From positions 1-45,712 of the forward strand of contig JANYBX010000418.1 in NCBI GenBank assembly GCA_025360615.1: a stretch of 45,712 bases of DNA, in the 5' to 3' direction. Positions 18,246 to 27,900 of the stretch are shown here, in pieces (position 1 is the first letter of the stretch; the number at the start of each line of letters is the position of its first letter). Under the pieces are notes generated by a model. That model was not told the DNA's origin, ran no database searches, and saw only the letters and a program-made list of their open reading frames with translations. This DNA is from Opitutia bacterium. GTDB lineage: Bacteria > Verrucomicrobiota > Verrucomicrobiia > Opitutales > Opitutaceae. The position numbers were made by a program, and so were the translations under genes.

Positions 18246-19769
18246 TCAAGGCGAGCGACGCGGAAATTCGCGGCTGGCGGGGCCGGTATCGTTGGCCGTC
18301 TCGCTCAGCGCGAGGCTGAGATACATAAAGGCTCCGAGGGATTTCTGGTCGTTGGTCACGACGCGGTCGGCGACGTAACTCTCGTAAAAGCCACCGGTGC
18401 CACCGAGGGTGCCGACGACGACGGTGCCACGAATGTCGAAACAATCACCGGGGAGCAGATCAATTTCGCGGTTGAGGACGCCGCGCGCGGCGCGGCGGGC
18501 GTGTTCCAAATATTCCGGCGGCAGCCAGCCGCGCTGGGCACCGCGCGCCATCGCGCAGGCAAACATGAGCGAACAGGAGGTCTCGACGTAGTTTTTCGGC
18601 GCGCCGGGTTTGTCGATGATCTGCCACCACATCGCGGTGTCTCGATCCTGATATTTCAAAATCGCCGCGCAGTAGGCTTGGAAGATGGGCAGAATTTTTG
18701 CCCGGCCCGGATGGTCGAGCGGCAGCCAGTCGAGAGCATCGGCCATCGCCAGACCATACCAGCCGATGGCGCGGCCCCAGAATTCGGGCGAGGTGCCGGT
18801 CTCGTGGTTCGCCCACGGGCGGGTTTTGGTTTCATCCCAGCCGTGATAATAGAGTCCGGTTTTCGGGTCGCGCGTGTGCCGGTCGATGAGCTCGATCTGC
18901 TGCACGGCGGCGTCGAAATATTTCGGCTGGCCGGTGCGCGCGGCGAACTGCACGGAAAATCCGCCGGCCATATACAGGCCGTCGAGCCACATCTGGTTCG
19001 GATAGGTGGAGCGATGCCAGTAGCCGCCGTCGCTCGTGCGGGGTTGTTCGTCGAGCTGCGACGCGATGAGTTTCGCCGCCTGAAGATATTTTTCCTCCCG
19101 GGTGCGATCATACATCCAAAGCAAAAGGGGGCCGGGGCGGATGCGGTCGAGGCTGTAGAGTTTTAGCGGGTAAAGCTTTGGAGGGATTGTGCCATCGGGC
19201 GCGACGAAGCGATCAAGCCACGCGCGGATGTAGTCGATGTCGGCATCGCGGCCGGTGCGCGTGGCGATGGCATAGAGGCCATCCAGGACCATGCCCTCGG
19301 TGTAGTTCCAACCACGGAGGTCCGCCGGGGTCGGATACTGCGCGCGTAGGGAATTCGCACTGCGGATGGACCATGCGAACAGGGCAGCGCGGTCCATTTT
19401 TGCCGTGGTGGTGAATTTGAAAACCGGGCCGGTTTGGACGCCAGCTGCCGTGACGGGGTCGACGCGCCAGCGATAGGTTTTCGCGGCGGTGAGGGTTTCG
19501 AGCACGAACACCGGGCGCTCGACCCGGAGCTGAAACGCCGGGGCATCGCCCTCGCCAAAATAAACCTCGTAGGCGTTCGCGTCGGGGACCGCCGGCCATT
19601 TGAGCGTGAGGTTCAAGGGCGCGTCCGCGGCGTCATGGGCCGGCGCGGGCGCAGTGACAGGCTGCGCGATCGCCAGCGAGACGGCCAGCAGGCCGAAAGA
19701 GAAGAGTCCCTGCAACGACCGGCGGAGGAACTGCGCGCCAAAGAAGGAACGGCGGCGAGAGAGGTTCAT
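18246..19769 (-). CDS. GH105 unsaturated rhamnogalacturonyl/glucuronyl hydrolase with N-terminal Fn3-like domain
   Basis: About 507 residues from ATG 19769 (MNLSRRRSFFGAQFLRRS), giving a twin-Arg-like basic start and signal segment LFSFGLLAVSLAIA; the track start adds unrelated sequence. A fibronectin-like domain (LKWPAVPDANAYEVYFGE, about 55-130) precedes the GH105 alpha/alpha barrel. Typical motifs are GWNYTEGMVLDGLYAI and MWLDGLYMAGGFSVQFA; the Asp before GLYM corresponds to the catalytic acid of YteR-type enzymes. WANHETGTSPEFWGRAIGWYGLAMADALD is also family-typical. It cleaves unsaturated uronic acid from pectin-lyase products. It is first of a two-gene operon with the pectinesterase. 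Confidence 0.93.
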   Translation of the reverse strand: MNLSRRRSFFGAQFLRRSLQGLFSFGLLAVSLAIAQPVTAPAPAHDAADAPLNLTLKWPAVPDANAYEVYFGEGDAPAFQLRVERPVFVLETLTAAKTYRWRVDPVTAAGVQTGPVFKFTTTAKMDRAALFAWSIRSANSLRAQYPTPADLRGWNYTEGMVLDGLYAIATRTGRDADIDYIRAWLDRFVAPDGTIPPKLYPLKLYSLDRIRPGPLLLWMYDRTREEKYLQAAKLIASQLDEQPRTSDGGYWHRSTYPNQMWLDGLYMAGGFSVQFAARTGQPKYFDAAVQQIELIDRHTRDPKTGLYYHGWDETKTRPWANHETGTSPEFWGRAIGWYGLAMADALDWLPLDHPGRAKILPIFQAYCAAILKYQDRDTAMWWQIIDKPGAPKNYVETSCSLMFACAMARGAQRGWLPPEYLEHARRAARGVLNREIDLLPGDCFDIRGTVVVGTLGGTGGFYESYVADRVVTNDQKSLGAFMYLSLALSETANDTGPASREFPRRSP

Positions 19770-20004
19770 GACAGAAAAAAGGGGAGGATGAGAGGGCAGG
19801 AGCAGCAGGCCGCGCGGTCGTAGCGGGAGGAGGGAAATAGCCCGGGCGAAGAATTGCGACACGTGAAGTCGAGCCGCGCGAACCGGCATCGGCGATATTT
19901 ATTTTCGCGGCGGTCGCCGAAGAAGCGATGCGCGCAGGCGGGGAAAGGTGGACTCATCCTAAACCGTCCCACCAAAGCCAAGCGGGTGCGCGGACCTGAG
20001 GCGC

Positions 20005-20037
20005 AAAAAAGGCCGCGCAGGAAAATCCTGCGCGGCC
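20005..20037 (-). terminator. Rho-independent terminator of the TonB-dependent receptor gene
   Basis: On the minus strand, 28 bases after the receptor stop, an 11-bp GC stem GGCCGCGCAGG/CCTGCGCGGCC with loop ATTTT... is followed directly by TTTTTT. This is a near-ideal intrinsic terminator and separates the receptor transcript from the downstream GH105-pectinesterase operon, which therefore needs its own promoter within 19770-20004. Confidence 0.9.
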
Positions 20038-20065
20038 AGAGATGAAACGATGAGTAGAACGGGAC

Positions 20066-23000
20066 TTAGAACGAGCCCTTCACGCCGACCGTGTATTGCA
20101 CGCCGAACTCTTCGCGGCGGTTGGTGCGGCTCCAGCTCGGGGAAGCGGGGCCGTAGTTTTGATTGTCCTGCACGACGTTCGTCAAATTGCGCGCGTTGAC
20201 GAACACACCGATTTTGTCGGTGTAGCGGTAGTTGAAGTTCACATCGGTGTAGATGCGGGGTTTGAAGTAGTTGTAGAAACCGTCGTCGGTATGGACCGCG
20301 CCCTTGTAGGTGATGCTGGATTGGGTGAGGCGCTGGCGGCCGCGATAGTTCCAATTGACCTGGGCGCTGAAACGCTTCGCGCCGTATTTCACGCCCCAGC
20401 TGGCGCTCGACGGGATGAAGTTGCTGAAATCCGAGAGCGTAGCCCCCTCAAGATGCATCTGCTGGCCGTTCGCATAGACGGTGAAGGAGCGGGTCCAAGT
20501 AGGGAGGAAATCCAAATCCAGAACTTGGGAGTAGTTGAACTCCACGCCCGTGACGCGGGCTGAGCCGGAATTGATGCTCGTGGCGACGGTGGCTCCCGCA
20601 TTCACATAAGTCTGAGCATCGGGAATCTCGAGGTCGGTGAGCTCCGCGAGGGTCGCAACGTGGGCCGGGCTGATGCCGACGAAGTTGGTGAAGTCCTTGC
20701 GGAATACGCCGACGGAGATCACACCGGTTTTCGCGAAGTAGTATTCGAGCGAAGCATCATAGGCGTTGGCCTGCGTGGGCTTCAGCGAGGCGTTGACGGT
20801 GGTGATGGCAATGGCCCCGGTGCTGAGATCAGGCAGGGAGGTGGAGGGGATGATGTTGCCCAGATCCGGGCGGCCGAGCGAGCGGGCGTAGGCGACGCGC
20901 GCAATGATGTTGGGCTTCACGTTGTAGGAAGCATCGAAGCTCGGGTAGGAACCATCGTAGGTCTTCGAGCGAACGTCGCCGCGGTCCTGATATTGGGCCT
21001 TGGCGGCGGACACGAGGACTGCGTCGCGGGCCGCGATGAGAGCCGCGTCGGTGGAACCGGCGGGGACGGTGGGCACTACATACTGCGCCTGCCGGATGGG
21101 CCGGCCGGTGACCACATCCCTGATGAGAACACCACTGGCATCACGCTGATATAGCGCGGAGATATTATTGAGGACACCATAGCCTTTGTCCTGAGTCCGT
21201 TCGAAGCGGACGCCGCCGCTGAGGCGGAGGCGATTGTCGATCAGGCGAGTGTCACCCATGATATAGCCGGCCGAAATGACCTCGCGAAAATAAGCCGAGC
21301 CATTCGCGGGGGTGAGGATGGGATTACCGGCGTTCGCGAGAGCGAAATACTCCGGATGGGCCTTGAAGAGGGCGTAGGTTTTGTAGGCATCCGGGAATGG
21401 CACCCGAGGCGTGCCGAACAAGTAGGGGCCGCTGGAATATTGCGTTTCGCTCAGGTTGTAGAGGGAGGCGTTGTCGTCCGCGGTGTTGGCGAGACGGTCG
21501 GGGCCCACGAAGGTATAGGTGCCGGGGTTGTCTCCCTTGATGTCGCGGGTTTCTTCCTGGATGAGGACACCGGCCTTGACGCCGAGGGGGAAGGAGAGGC
21601 CGAGGTCGCGCTTGATGTTAAAGCGGGCGGTCTTGAAGACATCCGCCGAATCCAACGGGCTGTTGCTGACGCTCGTGAGGTTGTAATTCGCCGGGTCAGC
21701 CAGATCGATCGCGGCGGTGCCGGTATTGTTGAGCACCGTGATCGACGTGGGCTGGAGGTAGCTGCCGGCGCGGATGCCGGCGTAATTCACGGTCGGGCTG
21801 GAGGCACCGGGCAGAGCGGGATTGCCGCGGAGTGTCATCGTGGGATTGATGTGGCTGTCCTGCGCATCGTGGTAGTGATTCGTCGCGTGGGAGAACGCGA
21901 TGCCCGCGTCGTATTTCCAAATGGGGCCGGTATGCGTGTAGTTGGTGTCGGCCATGTAGGTGTAGCCGTATTTGCGGCGGAAAGAGGTGCCGCCGAGGAC
22001 AACCGAACCACTGCCGAGCGCACCGTTGACGAAATCGTCGCTGAAGCTGAGCGGAGCGAGGGCACCGACATTATAGGTCACGGGGCGGTTGCCGAAAAAG
22101 GCGTTGTAGTAATTCCACTGGGCGCCCACGGAGAGCAAATCGGCCTTGGTCAAACGGAGGTCCACGGTGCCGCTGATGGATTTGCGCTGGTTGTTCTTCG
22201 GGCCGTCCTGCACTTGGTAGCCGCGGAGATAAGGATTGGAGGGACTGGCATCGGGGCCGATGGCGACGGCGGAGTTCGGCGCGTAGTTGGGCTGGGAACG
22301 GTGCTGCGGATAAAAGATGTTGGATTCGAGCATCGCGATCGAGTAACCGAATTTTTTCGAAACCGGGTTGATGTAAACGAAATCGAAGCCGCCCTTGATC
22401 TTCGTCGAAGCTTCATTGGTGGGGCCGCGGTCTTTCTTAAACTGTTTCTCATCGCCGTTGGCGCTGACGAAAGCGCGATAGCTCAGCGTGGGTTTGGACT
22501 GCTCCAGTGCGCTGCGGGGCACGAGATTGATCGCACCACCGAGAGCGTCGGCGGCGGTCTCGGGCGAGCGGGACTTCAACACCTCGACACGACCGGCGTT
22601 GTTGATGGAGATTTGCTCAAGCTCGAAGGTGCGGCCCTTGGCGGAGGAGTTCGCACTGGCGATGCGGCTGCCGCTCAAGGTCACCGGGGTGTAGTTGGCG
22701 GGGAGGCCGCGCACTGAAATCGTGCGGGCGTCAGGGGAAACGTAGTCGATCGTGACGCCGGGGAGGAATTTCACGAAGTCGCCGAGATTTCCTTCCGTGA
22801 TATCGCCGAACGCATCGGTCGAGACGACGTTCTTGATCGTGGGCGCGAAACGTTGCTCGTTAATCGCGATGGACGCCGCGTCCATTTCGACTTTCCCGGC
22901 AACGGTGAAAGCGTCGAGCTTGATGACGTCGCCGTCTTTCGACGCCAGCGACGATGACAAATTGATATCACGGGTGACCGACTTCCCAGCCGGGACCGCC

Positions 23001-23287
23001 ACGGTCACGTCTTGGGAGAGCAGGCCGGTGTAGAAAGCCTTCACCTGAGCCGAGCCGGCGGGCACACCGCTCAGGGTGTATTGGCCGGTCGCATCGGTGA
23101 GGGTTTCGATGTGGGTGCCGGCGACGGTGACGCGGGCGTTGCCGAGGTATTTGCCGTTATCGGCGTTAAGCACCCGGCCTTCGATGGTGCCTGTCGTTTG
23201 GGCGGACACTAGTCCCGCGAGGAGGAAGAAGCCGGCAAGTGCCAGGCACGAGCGGGCGAACTGACGCAGTGGTTTGGTGGGTTGCAT
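20066..23287 (-). CDS. TonB-dependent outer-membrane receptor with carboxypeptidase-regulatory-like domain
   Basis: A 1,073-residue outer-membrane receptor. Signal peptide at 1-29 (cleavage after VSA), then an Ig-like CarboxypepD_reg domain (GTIEGRVLNADNGKYLGNARVTV, about 33-115). The pre-plug motif IKLDAFTVAGKVEMDAASI and the plug (NVVSTDAFGDITEGNLGDFVKFLPGV, about 150-265) follow, then a 22-strand barrel ending in the aromatic residue of VGVKGSF. The plug sequence pattern is the one common in Opitutaceae receptors. Placed between the pectin enzymes and a hexuronate-type transporter, it probably imports oligogalacturonides; the substrate is inference. It has its own terminator and is divergent from the transporter gene. 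Confidence 0.93.
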   Translation of the reverse strand: MQPTKPLRQFARSCLALAGFFLLAGLVSAQTTGTIEGRVLNADNGKYLGNARVTVAGTHIETLTDATGQYTLSGVPAGSAQVKAFYTGLLSQDVTVAVPAGKSVTRDINLSSSLASKDGDVIKLDAFTVAGKVEMDAASIAINEQRFAPTIKNVVSTDAFGDITEGNLGDFVKFLPGVTIDYVSPDARTISVRGLPANYTPVTLSGSRIASANSSAKGRTFELEQISINNAGRVEVLKSRSPETAADALGGAINLVPRSALEQSKPTLSYRAFVSANGDEKQFKKDRGPTNEASTKIKGGFDFVYINPVSKKFGYSIAMLESNIFYPQHRSQPNYAPNSAVAIGPDASPSNPYLRGYQVQDGPKNNQRKSISGTVDLRLTKADLLSVGAQWNYYNAFFGNRPVTYNVGALAPLSFSDDFVNGALGSGSVVLGGTSFRRKYGYTYMADTNYTHTGPIWKYDAGIAFSHATNHYHDAQDSHINPTMTLRGNPALPGASSPTVNYAGIRAGSYLQPTSITVLNNTGTAAIDLADPANYNLTSVSNSPLDSADVFKTARFNIKRDLGLSFPLGVKAGVLIQEETRDIKGDNPGTYTFVGPDRLANTADDNASLYNLSETQYSSGPYLFGTPRVPFPDAYKTYALFKAHPEYFALANAGNPILTPANGSAYFREVISAGYIMGDTRLIDNRLRLSGGVRFERTQDKGYGVLNNISALYQRDASGVLIRDVVTGRPIRQAQYVVPTVPAGSTDAALIAARDAVLVSAAKAQYQDRGDVRSKTYDGSYPSFDASYNVKPNIIARVAYARSLGRPDLGNIIPSTSLPDLSTGAIAITTVNASLKPTQANAYDASLEYYFAKTGVISVGVFRKDFTNFVGISPAHVATLAELTDLEIPDAQTYVNAGATVATSINSGSARVTGVEFNYSQVLDLDFLPTWTRSFTVYANGQQMHLEGATLSDFSNFIPSSASWGVKYGAKRFSAQVNWNYRGRQRLTQSSITYKGAVHTDDGFYNYFKPRIYTDVNFNYRYTDKIGVFVNARNLTNVVQDNQNYGPASPSWSRTNRREEFGVQYTVGVKGSF

Positions 23288-23595
23288 GATGGTAGATGGG
23301 TTAGCGAGACAGCTCCGCTACAATACTCGCAGAATACGGAGCTGAAAATGAAGGGGTAACGTCACAACGAAGGTCCTGTGGACCGAGGTTGTAAACGCCA
23401 AAAAATATCCGGGGAAAGAGCGGGGATTCAACGGTTGGCAGCATCATTGTTGGGGTGAAACAATTCGGCACTTCACGAGTGAAGTTTAGGGAAAAAATCC
23501 CTGAAGCCCGGTGGCGTCAAGCATCGAGAGACACGTGTCCGTTTTTTTAGCATGACTTTCGCCGTCCGAATGTTCACACCACTTCGCATCTTTTC
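23288..23595. promoter_or_regulatory. divergent promoter region between receptor and MFS transporter
   Basis: A 308-base gap that must carry both promoters. Visible structure: an inverted repeat CAGCTCCG (23310-23317) / CGGAGCTG (23337-23344) in the receptor leader enclosing a TATTGT-like -10 candidate on the minus strand; a small palindrome GGTCC-tgt-GGACC at 23372-23384; and a 16-base palindrome at 23470-23485 listed separately. No small ORF with coding character is evident. Confidence 0.5.
23470..23485. promoter_or_regulatory. candidate operator palindrome
   Basis: ACTTCACGAGTGAAGT: seven-base arms (ACTTCAC/GTGAAGT) around a central GA. It sits about 110 bases upstream of the transporter start and 180 upstream of the receptor start, a fitting place for the LacI-type regulator encoded just downstream. 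A single half-site GTGAAGT also occurs at 19863-19869, upstream of the GH105 gene. Regulator assignment is a guess. Confidence 0.35.
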
Positions 23596-25104
23596 ATGGA
23601 TAACCCCATCCCTTCCCCCAAGCCCACTCGCTATCGCTGGGTCATCTGCGCGCTGCTGTTTTTCGCGACGACGATCAACTATATCGACCGCAATTCCCTC
23701 TCGGTCCTCAAGACCACACTCCAAAGTTCGTTGGGCTGGAGCGATGTCGATTATGGTTGGGTCACGTTTGCGTTTACGACGGCTTATGCGGCGTTCCCGT
23801 CGATCATCGGGCGGATCATCGATACGTTTGGGGTGAAGGCCAGTCTCTCGGGCGCGCTCATCCTCTGGTCGGCCATGGCGGCGGCGCACGGTTTGGTGCG
23901 AACGGTTTTGGGCTTCGCGGTGGTGCGTTTCTTTTTGGGCCTAGCCGAAGCGGCGAATTTCCCCGCCTCGATCAAGGCCGTTGCCATGTGGTTTCCGCAA
24001 AAGGAGCGCGCGCTCGCCACGGGTATTTTCAACTCGGGCACCAACGTCGGCGTCATGGTCTCGTTTGGCACCGTGTGGTTGGCGACCAATTTCGGCTGGC
24101 AATGGGCGTTCGTGACCATCGGTGTGATTGGATTCGCGTGGCTGTTTTTCTGGCAGACGGCCTTCGACCGTCCTGAAAAGCACGCCAAGGTTTCCGCCGC
24201 CGAGCTGGCCTACATCCAAGCTGACCAGCCGAAGGTGGAGGAAAAACTCCGTCTGCCGTGGACCGCGCTCCTGCGCTACCGGGAAATCTGGCCCTTCCTC
24301 ATCGCCAAGCTGATCACCGATCCCGTCTGGTGGTTCTACCTCTATTGGCTGCCGTCTTATTTCGAGAAAGAGCGCGGCCAAAACGCGCTCAAGAGCGCCG
24401 GCCTGCTCGCCGTGATTTACACGGGTGCGAGCGTGGGTTCGATCCTTGGCGGCTGGTTCTCGGGTTTCCTGATCGGCAAGGGTTGGCGGGTCGGATCGGC
24501 GCGCTATGCCACGATGCTGCTTCCCGCCGCCTTCATGCCGCTCACGATCATGGCCTACTACACGCAGAATTTCACCGTGTGCATCGCCTTGGTCAGCCTC
24601 GCCACCGCCTGCCATCAGGCGTGGTCGGCCAATGTCTTCACGTCGGCCACGGATTTGTTTCCCGCGAAGGTCTCCGGCTCCGTCGTCGGACTCGGCGCCA
24701 CCACCGGCGGCATTGGCGGAATGTTCATGACACTGCTCGCCGCCCTCACGATTCAGTGGACCGGCAACCAGAAACTCATCTTCATCGCCGCGGGCCTGAT
24801 GCACCCGATCAGCTGGTTGATTTATTGGTTTTGGCTGGGCCGAAAGCTCGACCACACCATCAACGTGGACGTCAACAAGCCCGACATGACGCGCTCGCAC
24901 ACGCCCCTGCTCACAGTCGGGGCGATCATCGCCTTGGTCGGAGCCGGCCTTGGGTTTACCGTCTGGCAAAACTGGGCGCGCGTCGTCGCCATCGTCAACG
25001 TGGCCGGCGCGGCGCAAGTCGCCACCGCCGCCGCCGGCGTCCTGCTCATCGGCTGCGCGCTCCTCTACGCCGGCATGGCCAAGAAGACTGCGGCGCACGC
25101 TTAA
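23596..25104 (+). CDS. MFS transporter, anion:cation symporter family, hexuronate (ExuT)-like
   Basis: A 502-residue 12-TM transporter of the ACS family. It starts MDNPIPSPKPTRYRWVICALLFFATTINYIDR, the standard opening with NYIDR after the first helix. GLAEAANFPASIKAVAMWFPQKERALATGIFNSG is the family motif between helices 4 and 5 and matches ExuT/GudP-type carriers closely. The C-terminal end has one extra hydrophobic segment pair (VGAIIALVGAGLGFTVW and VATAAAGVLLIGCALLYAG). Location next to pectin enzymes supports galacturonate or oligogalacturonate uptake across the inner membrane. Divergent from the receptor gene. Confidence 0.9.
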   Translation: MDNPIPSPKPTRYRWVICALLFFATTINYIDRNSLSVLKTTLQSSLGWSDVDYGWVTFAFTTAYAAFPSIIGRIIDTFGVKASLSGALILWSAMAAAHGLVRTVLGFAVVRFFLGLAEAANFPASIKAVAMWFPQKERALATGIFNSGTNVGVMVSFGTVWLATNFGWQWAFVTIGVIGFAWLFFWQTAFDRPEKHAKVSAAELAYIQADQPKVEEKLRLPWTALLRYREIWPFLIAKLITDPVWWFYLYWLPSYFEKERGQNALKSAGLLAVIYTGASVGSILGGWFSGFLIGKGWRVGSARYATMLLPAAFMPLTIMAYYTQNFTVCIALVSLATACHQAWSANVFTSATDLFPAKVSGSVVGLGATTGGIGGMFMTLLAALTIQWTGNQKLIFIAAGLMHPISWLIYWFWLGRKLDHTINVDVNKPDMTRSHTPLLTVGAIIALVGAGLGFTVWQNWARVVAIVNVAGAAQVATAAAGVLLIGCALLYAGMAKKTAAHA

Positions 25105-25199
25105 TCCCCCGCCCTCCCGGCGGCGGATCCCGGCTTCGCCACCTGACCGGCCATTGACACTTCCGCGCCACCGGCCGCATTCTTCGGGCCGTTTCTTTT

Positions 25200-26252
25200 G
25201 TGAGCAAGCCCCCGCCCCCCAAGCCGACCCAGCCCATTCGCTCTGCGGCGGAGTTTGCCCGCTACGTCGGCTTGGCGCGCACCACAATCTCGCGCGTGCT
25301 AAACGGCCAACCCGGCCTCAAGGCCAAAACCATCGAGCGCGTGCATGCCGCGATGGAGGCCACCGGCTTCACCCCCAACGCCCACGCCCTCCACCTCAAG
25401 GGCAAGCGCACCGCCACCATCGGCATCTGCATGGAGGACCTGCTCACCCCGCCTGCAGTGAAAAAACTCGTCGCGCTCCAACGCCTCCTCCGCACGCGGC
25501 ACTATGCCTCGCTCATCGAGGTGCTCGACCCCGGCCACAGCCGCCGGGTCGTGCGGCACTTTCTCTCAATGCGCGTCGAGGCCGTCGTCTTCCTCGGCCA
25601 TTTTATCGAGGAGGAAATCACGCAGCGCGTCCAGGAACTGGCGAATCACGGCACTCCCCACATCGTGATCGATCACCCCAACATCGCCGGCGCCAACACC
25701 GTGACCCTCGATCGCGCGCGCGCCATGGGTTTGATCGTCGAACACCTCTTTGCACTCGGCCACACCCACTTCGGCCTGCTCGGCATGAGCAGCTCCCTGC
25801 GCACCGTGCAGGATCGCGTGGACGGCGTCCGCGAGGCGCTGCGAATCCGCCACCTCGATTTCGACCGCCACACCCACTCCCTCGACCACCTGCACGTGCG
25901 CGAACGTGATTTCGACTATGGGCGCGCGCTCGCCCGCAGTTTCGTCGCGGAAAAAAAACGCCCGACCGCGTTCCTCGCGTTGAACGACGAGATCGCCATC
26001 GGCGCCCTGCGCGGTTTTCAAGAAGCCGGCCTGCGCGTGCCGCAGGATGTCTCCGTCACCGGGTTCAATAACCAGGACATCTGCATCATGTCCACGCCCA
26101 CCCTCACGAGCATCGACCAACAAATCACCGCCACCGCCGAGGCCGCCGCCGACATGCTGTTTGCCCAGATGAGCCCGCCCGCCCGCCGCCGGCCCGGCAT
26201 CCACTCCATCGAGCCCCTGCTCGTCGTCCGCGGCTCCACCGGGCCGGTGTGA
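25200..26252 (+). CDS. LacI-family transcriptional regulator
   Basis: A 350-residue regulator starting with GTG (VSKPPPPKPTQPIRSAAEFA). The N-terminal helix-turn-helix is RYVGLARTTISRVLNGQPGLKAKT with the hinge helix after ATGFTPNAHALHL, about residues 15-66. The C-terminal periplasmic-binding-like domain covers the rest: HLFALGHTHFGLLGM, AFLALNDEIAIGALRGFQEAGLRVPQDVSVTGF and PTLTSIDQQ are the standard landmarks. The start has no visible Shine-Dalgarno and follows a T-rich tract. It lies 95 bases behind the transporter and is the likely sensor-repressor of the pectin locus; its effector is not deducible. Confidence 0.92.
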   Translation: MSKPPPPKPTQPIRSAAEFARYVGLARTTISRVLNGQPGLKAKTIERVHAAMEATGFTPNAHALHLKGKRTATIGICMEDLLTPPAVKKLVALQRLLRTRHYASLIEVLDPGHSRRVVRHFLSMRVEAVVFLGHFIEEEITQRVQELANHGTPHIVIDHPNIAGANTVTLDRARAMGLIVEHLFALGHTHFGLLGMSSSLRTVQDRVDGVREALRIRHLDFDRHTHSLDHLHVRERDFDYGRALARSFVAEKKRPTAFLALNDEIAIGALRGFQEAGLRVPQDVSVTGFNNQDICIMSTPTLTSIDQQITATAEAAADMLFAQMSPPARRRPGIHSIEPLLVVRGSTGPV

Positions 26253-26328
26253 TTCCCGACCGGCACGGGGAACGCCGCCCGCGCAAAAATATCGACTCGG
26301 CGCGGGATCGGCTTCTGCATCGCTGCTC

Positions 26329-27900
26329 GTGAAACGCCGCGAACCCGCTCCTCCGATCATCCGCGCGGCGCGAATGCTGATGGTGCTATGCTTGAGCCTC
26401 CTGTGCGCCCGAGCCCAAGTGAGCTACACCTGGAGCGCCGGCGATATTGTCACCGGCACGATTACCCCCACGGGCACGACCTTTGTCAGCGCGATCGACC
26501 GCCTCGATGTCGTCACCGGTAGCGATCATGATTTCGCCAGTCGCAACGTCACCAACAACGGCGTCTGGAGCTGGTATGACGGCAACATCCGTGGCGGCGG
26601 CGGCAACTTGACGAACAATGCCACGTTCAACGATAGTGCCACTGCTAGCATCACCCAAACTTTCGGCGCGTGGACCTTCGTCAACAGCCCCGGCGCCACC
26701 TATGCGAAGAGCGCCGGTATCACGAGTTTTCTCACGCCCTTCAACAACGCCGGCACCATTGCCGTCACCAATGGCACCCTCAATCTCGCCGCCGGTGGCA
26801 ACTTCGTCGGTGGCGCCAAGATCGGCAGCTCCGGCCCCGGCATCGTGCAGCTGACCGGCGGCATCCTCACGGCCAACGGCGGCATCCTCGCGCAAAATTT
26901 CCTGCTCACCGGCGGCCAGCTCACCGGCTTCCAAACGTTCGACGGCACCCTCAATTGGGTCGCCACGAACCTCAACACCACCGGCACGATGACCATCGCC
27001 TCCACCGGCACCCTCGCCATCTCCAGCGCCGCCGATCACGACTATAACGGCCACGGCATCGTTAACAACGGCATCGTCAACTGGACCGCCGGCCGCATCC
27101 GCTCCGGCACCGGCGGCTCCATCGTCAACAACGGCGCTTGGAACGACACCGCCTCGAGCGACTTCAACAACGACTACCTCGGCGCCACCGCCACCTTCAC
27201 CAACACCTCCACGGGAGTTTACAACAAGAGCACCGCCGGTCCCACCAACTTCCTCATCCCCCTCAACAACTCCGGCCTCATTAAGGTTTCCGTCGGCCTC
27301 CTCTCTCTCCAAGCCGGCTTCACCAACACCAACGGCTCCATCGCCCTCGCCGGCGGCACTCTCGCCTCTACCACCGCGATCACCATGGGCACCGGCGTGC
27401 TCTCCGGCACCGGCATCGTCAACACCCCTGCGATCACCAGCGCCGGCCCGATCTTCCCCGGCCTCCCCGCCGCCGCCGGCCTGCTCACCATCAACGGCAA
27501 CCTCTCCCTCCTCTCCACTGCGCAACCCACCTTCGAACTCGGCGGCACCGCGCAGGGCACCCAATACGACTACCTCGTCATCGGTGGCAACCTCGTCCTC
27601 GGCGGCAATCTCGCCCTCACCTTTATCGGCGGCTTCAACACCTCCGTCACCGGCGGCATGACGTTTACCCTCATCAACAGCACGACCCTCGCCGGCACCT
27701 TCTTGAACGTCGCCAACGGCACCCGCCTCACCACCACCGACGGCCTCGGCTCCTTCGTCGTGAATTACGGCGCCGGCAGCGCCTTCCCGATCAACACCGT
27801 CGTGCTCTCCAACTTTCTCGCCGTCCCCGAACCCTCGACTTGGGCGCTGCTCCTCACGGGCGTCGCCTTCCTCGCCCTCGCCGCCCGCCGGCGCCGCTGA
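26329..27900 (+). CDS. secreted repeat protein with PEP-CTERM sorting signal
   Basis: A 523-residue secreted protein. It starts at GTG 26329 or ATG 26374; both give the signal MLMVLCLSLLCARA. The mature part is Gly/Asn/Thr-rich beta-helix-like sequence of the autotransporter-repeat kind. Two copies of a ~95-residue unit are visible at about 64-156 and 235-330 (SDHDFASRNVTNNGVWSWYD versus ADHDYNGHGIVNNGIVNWTA), 171 residues apart. The C-terminus VPEPSTWALLLTGVAFLALAARRRR is a textbook PEP-CTERM signal: VPEP, one membrane helix, Arg cluster. Such proteins are processed by an exosortase, usually with exopolysaccharide systems; no exosortase is in the window. Specific role unknown. Confidence 0.88.
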   Translation: MKRREPAPPIIRAARMLMVLCLSLLCARAQVSYTWSAGDIVTGTITPTGTTFVSAIDRLDVVTGSDHDFASRNVTNNGVWSWYDGNIRGGGGNLTNNATFNDSATASITQTFGAWTFVNSPGATYAKSAGITSFLTPFNNAGTIAVTNGTLNLAAGGNFVGGAKIGSSGPGIVQLTGGILTANGGILAQNFLLTGGQLTGFQTFDGTLNWVATNLNTTGTMTIASTGTLAISSAADHDYNGHGIVNNGIVNWTAGRIRSGTGGSIVNNGAWNDTASSDFNNDYLGATATFTNTSTGVYNKSTAGPTNFLIPLNNSGLIKVSVGLLSLQAGFTNTNGSIALAGGTLASTTAITMGTGVLSGTGIVNTPAITSAGPIFPGLPAAAGLLTINGNLSLLSTAQPTFELGGTAQGTQYDYLVIGGNLVLGGNLALTFIGGFNTSVTGGMTFTLINSTTLAGTFLNVANGTRLTTTDGLGSFVVNYGAGSAFPINTVVLSNFLAVPEPSTWALLLTGVAFLALAARRRR

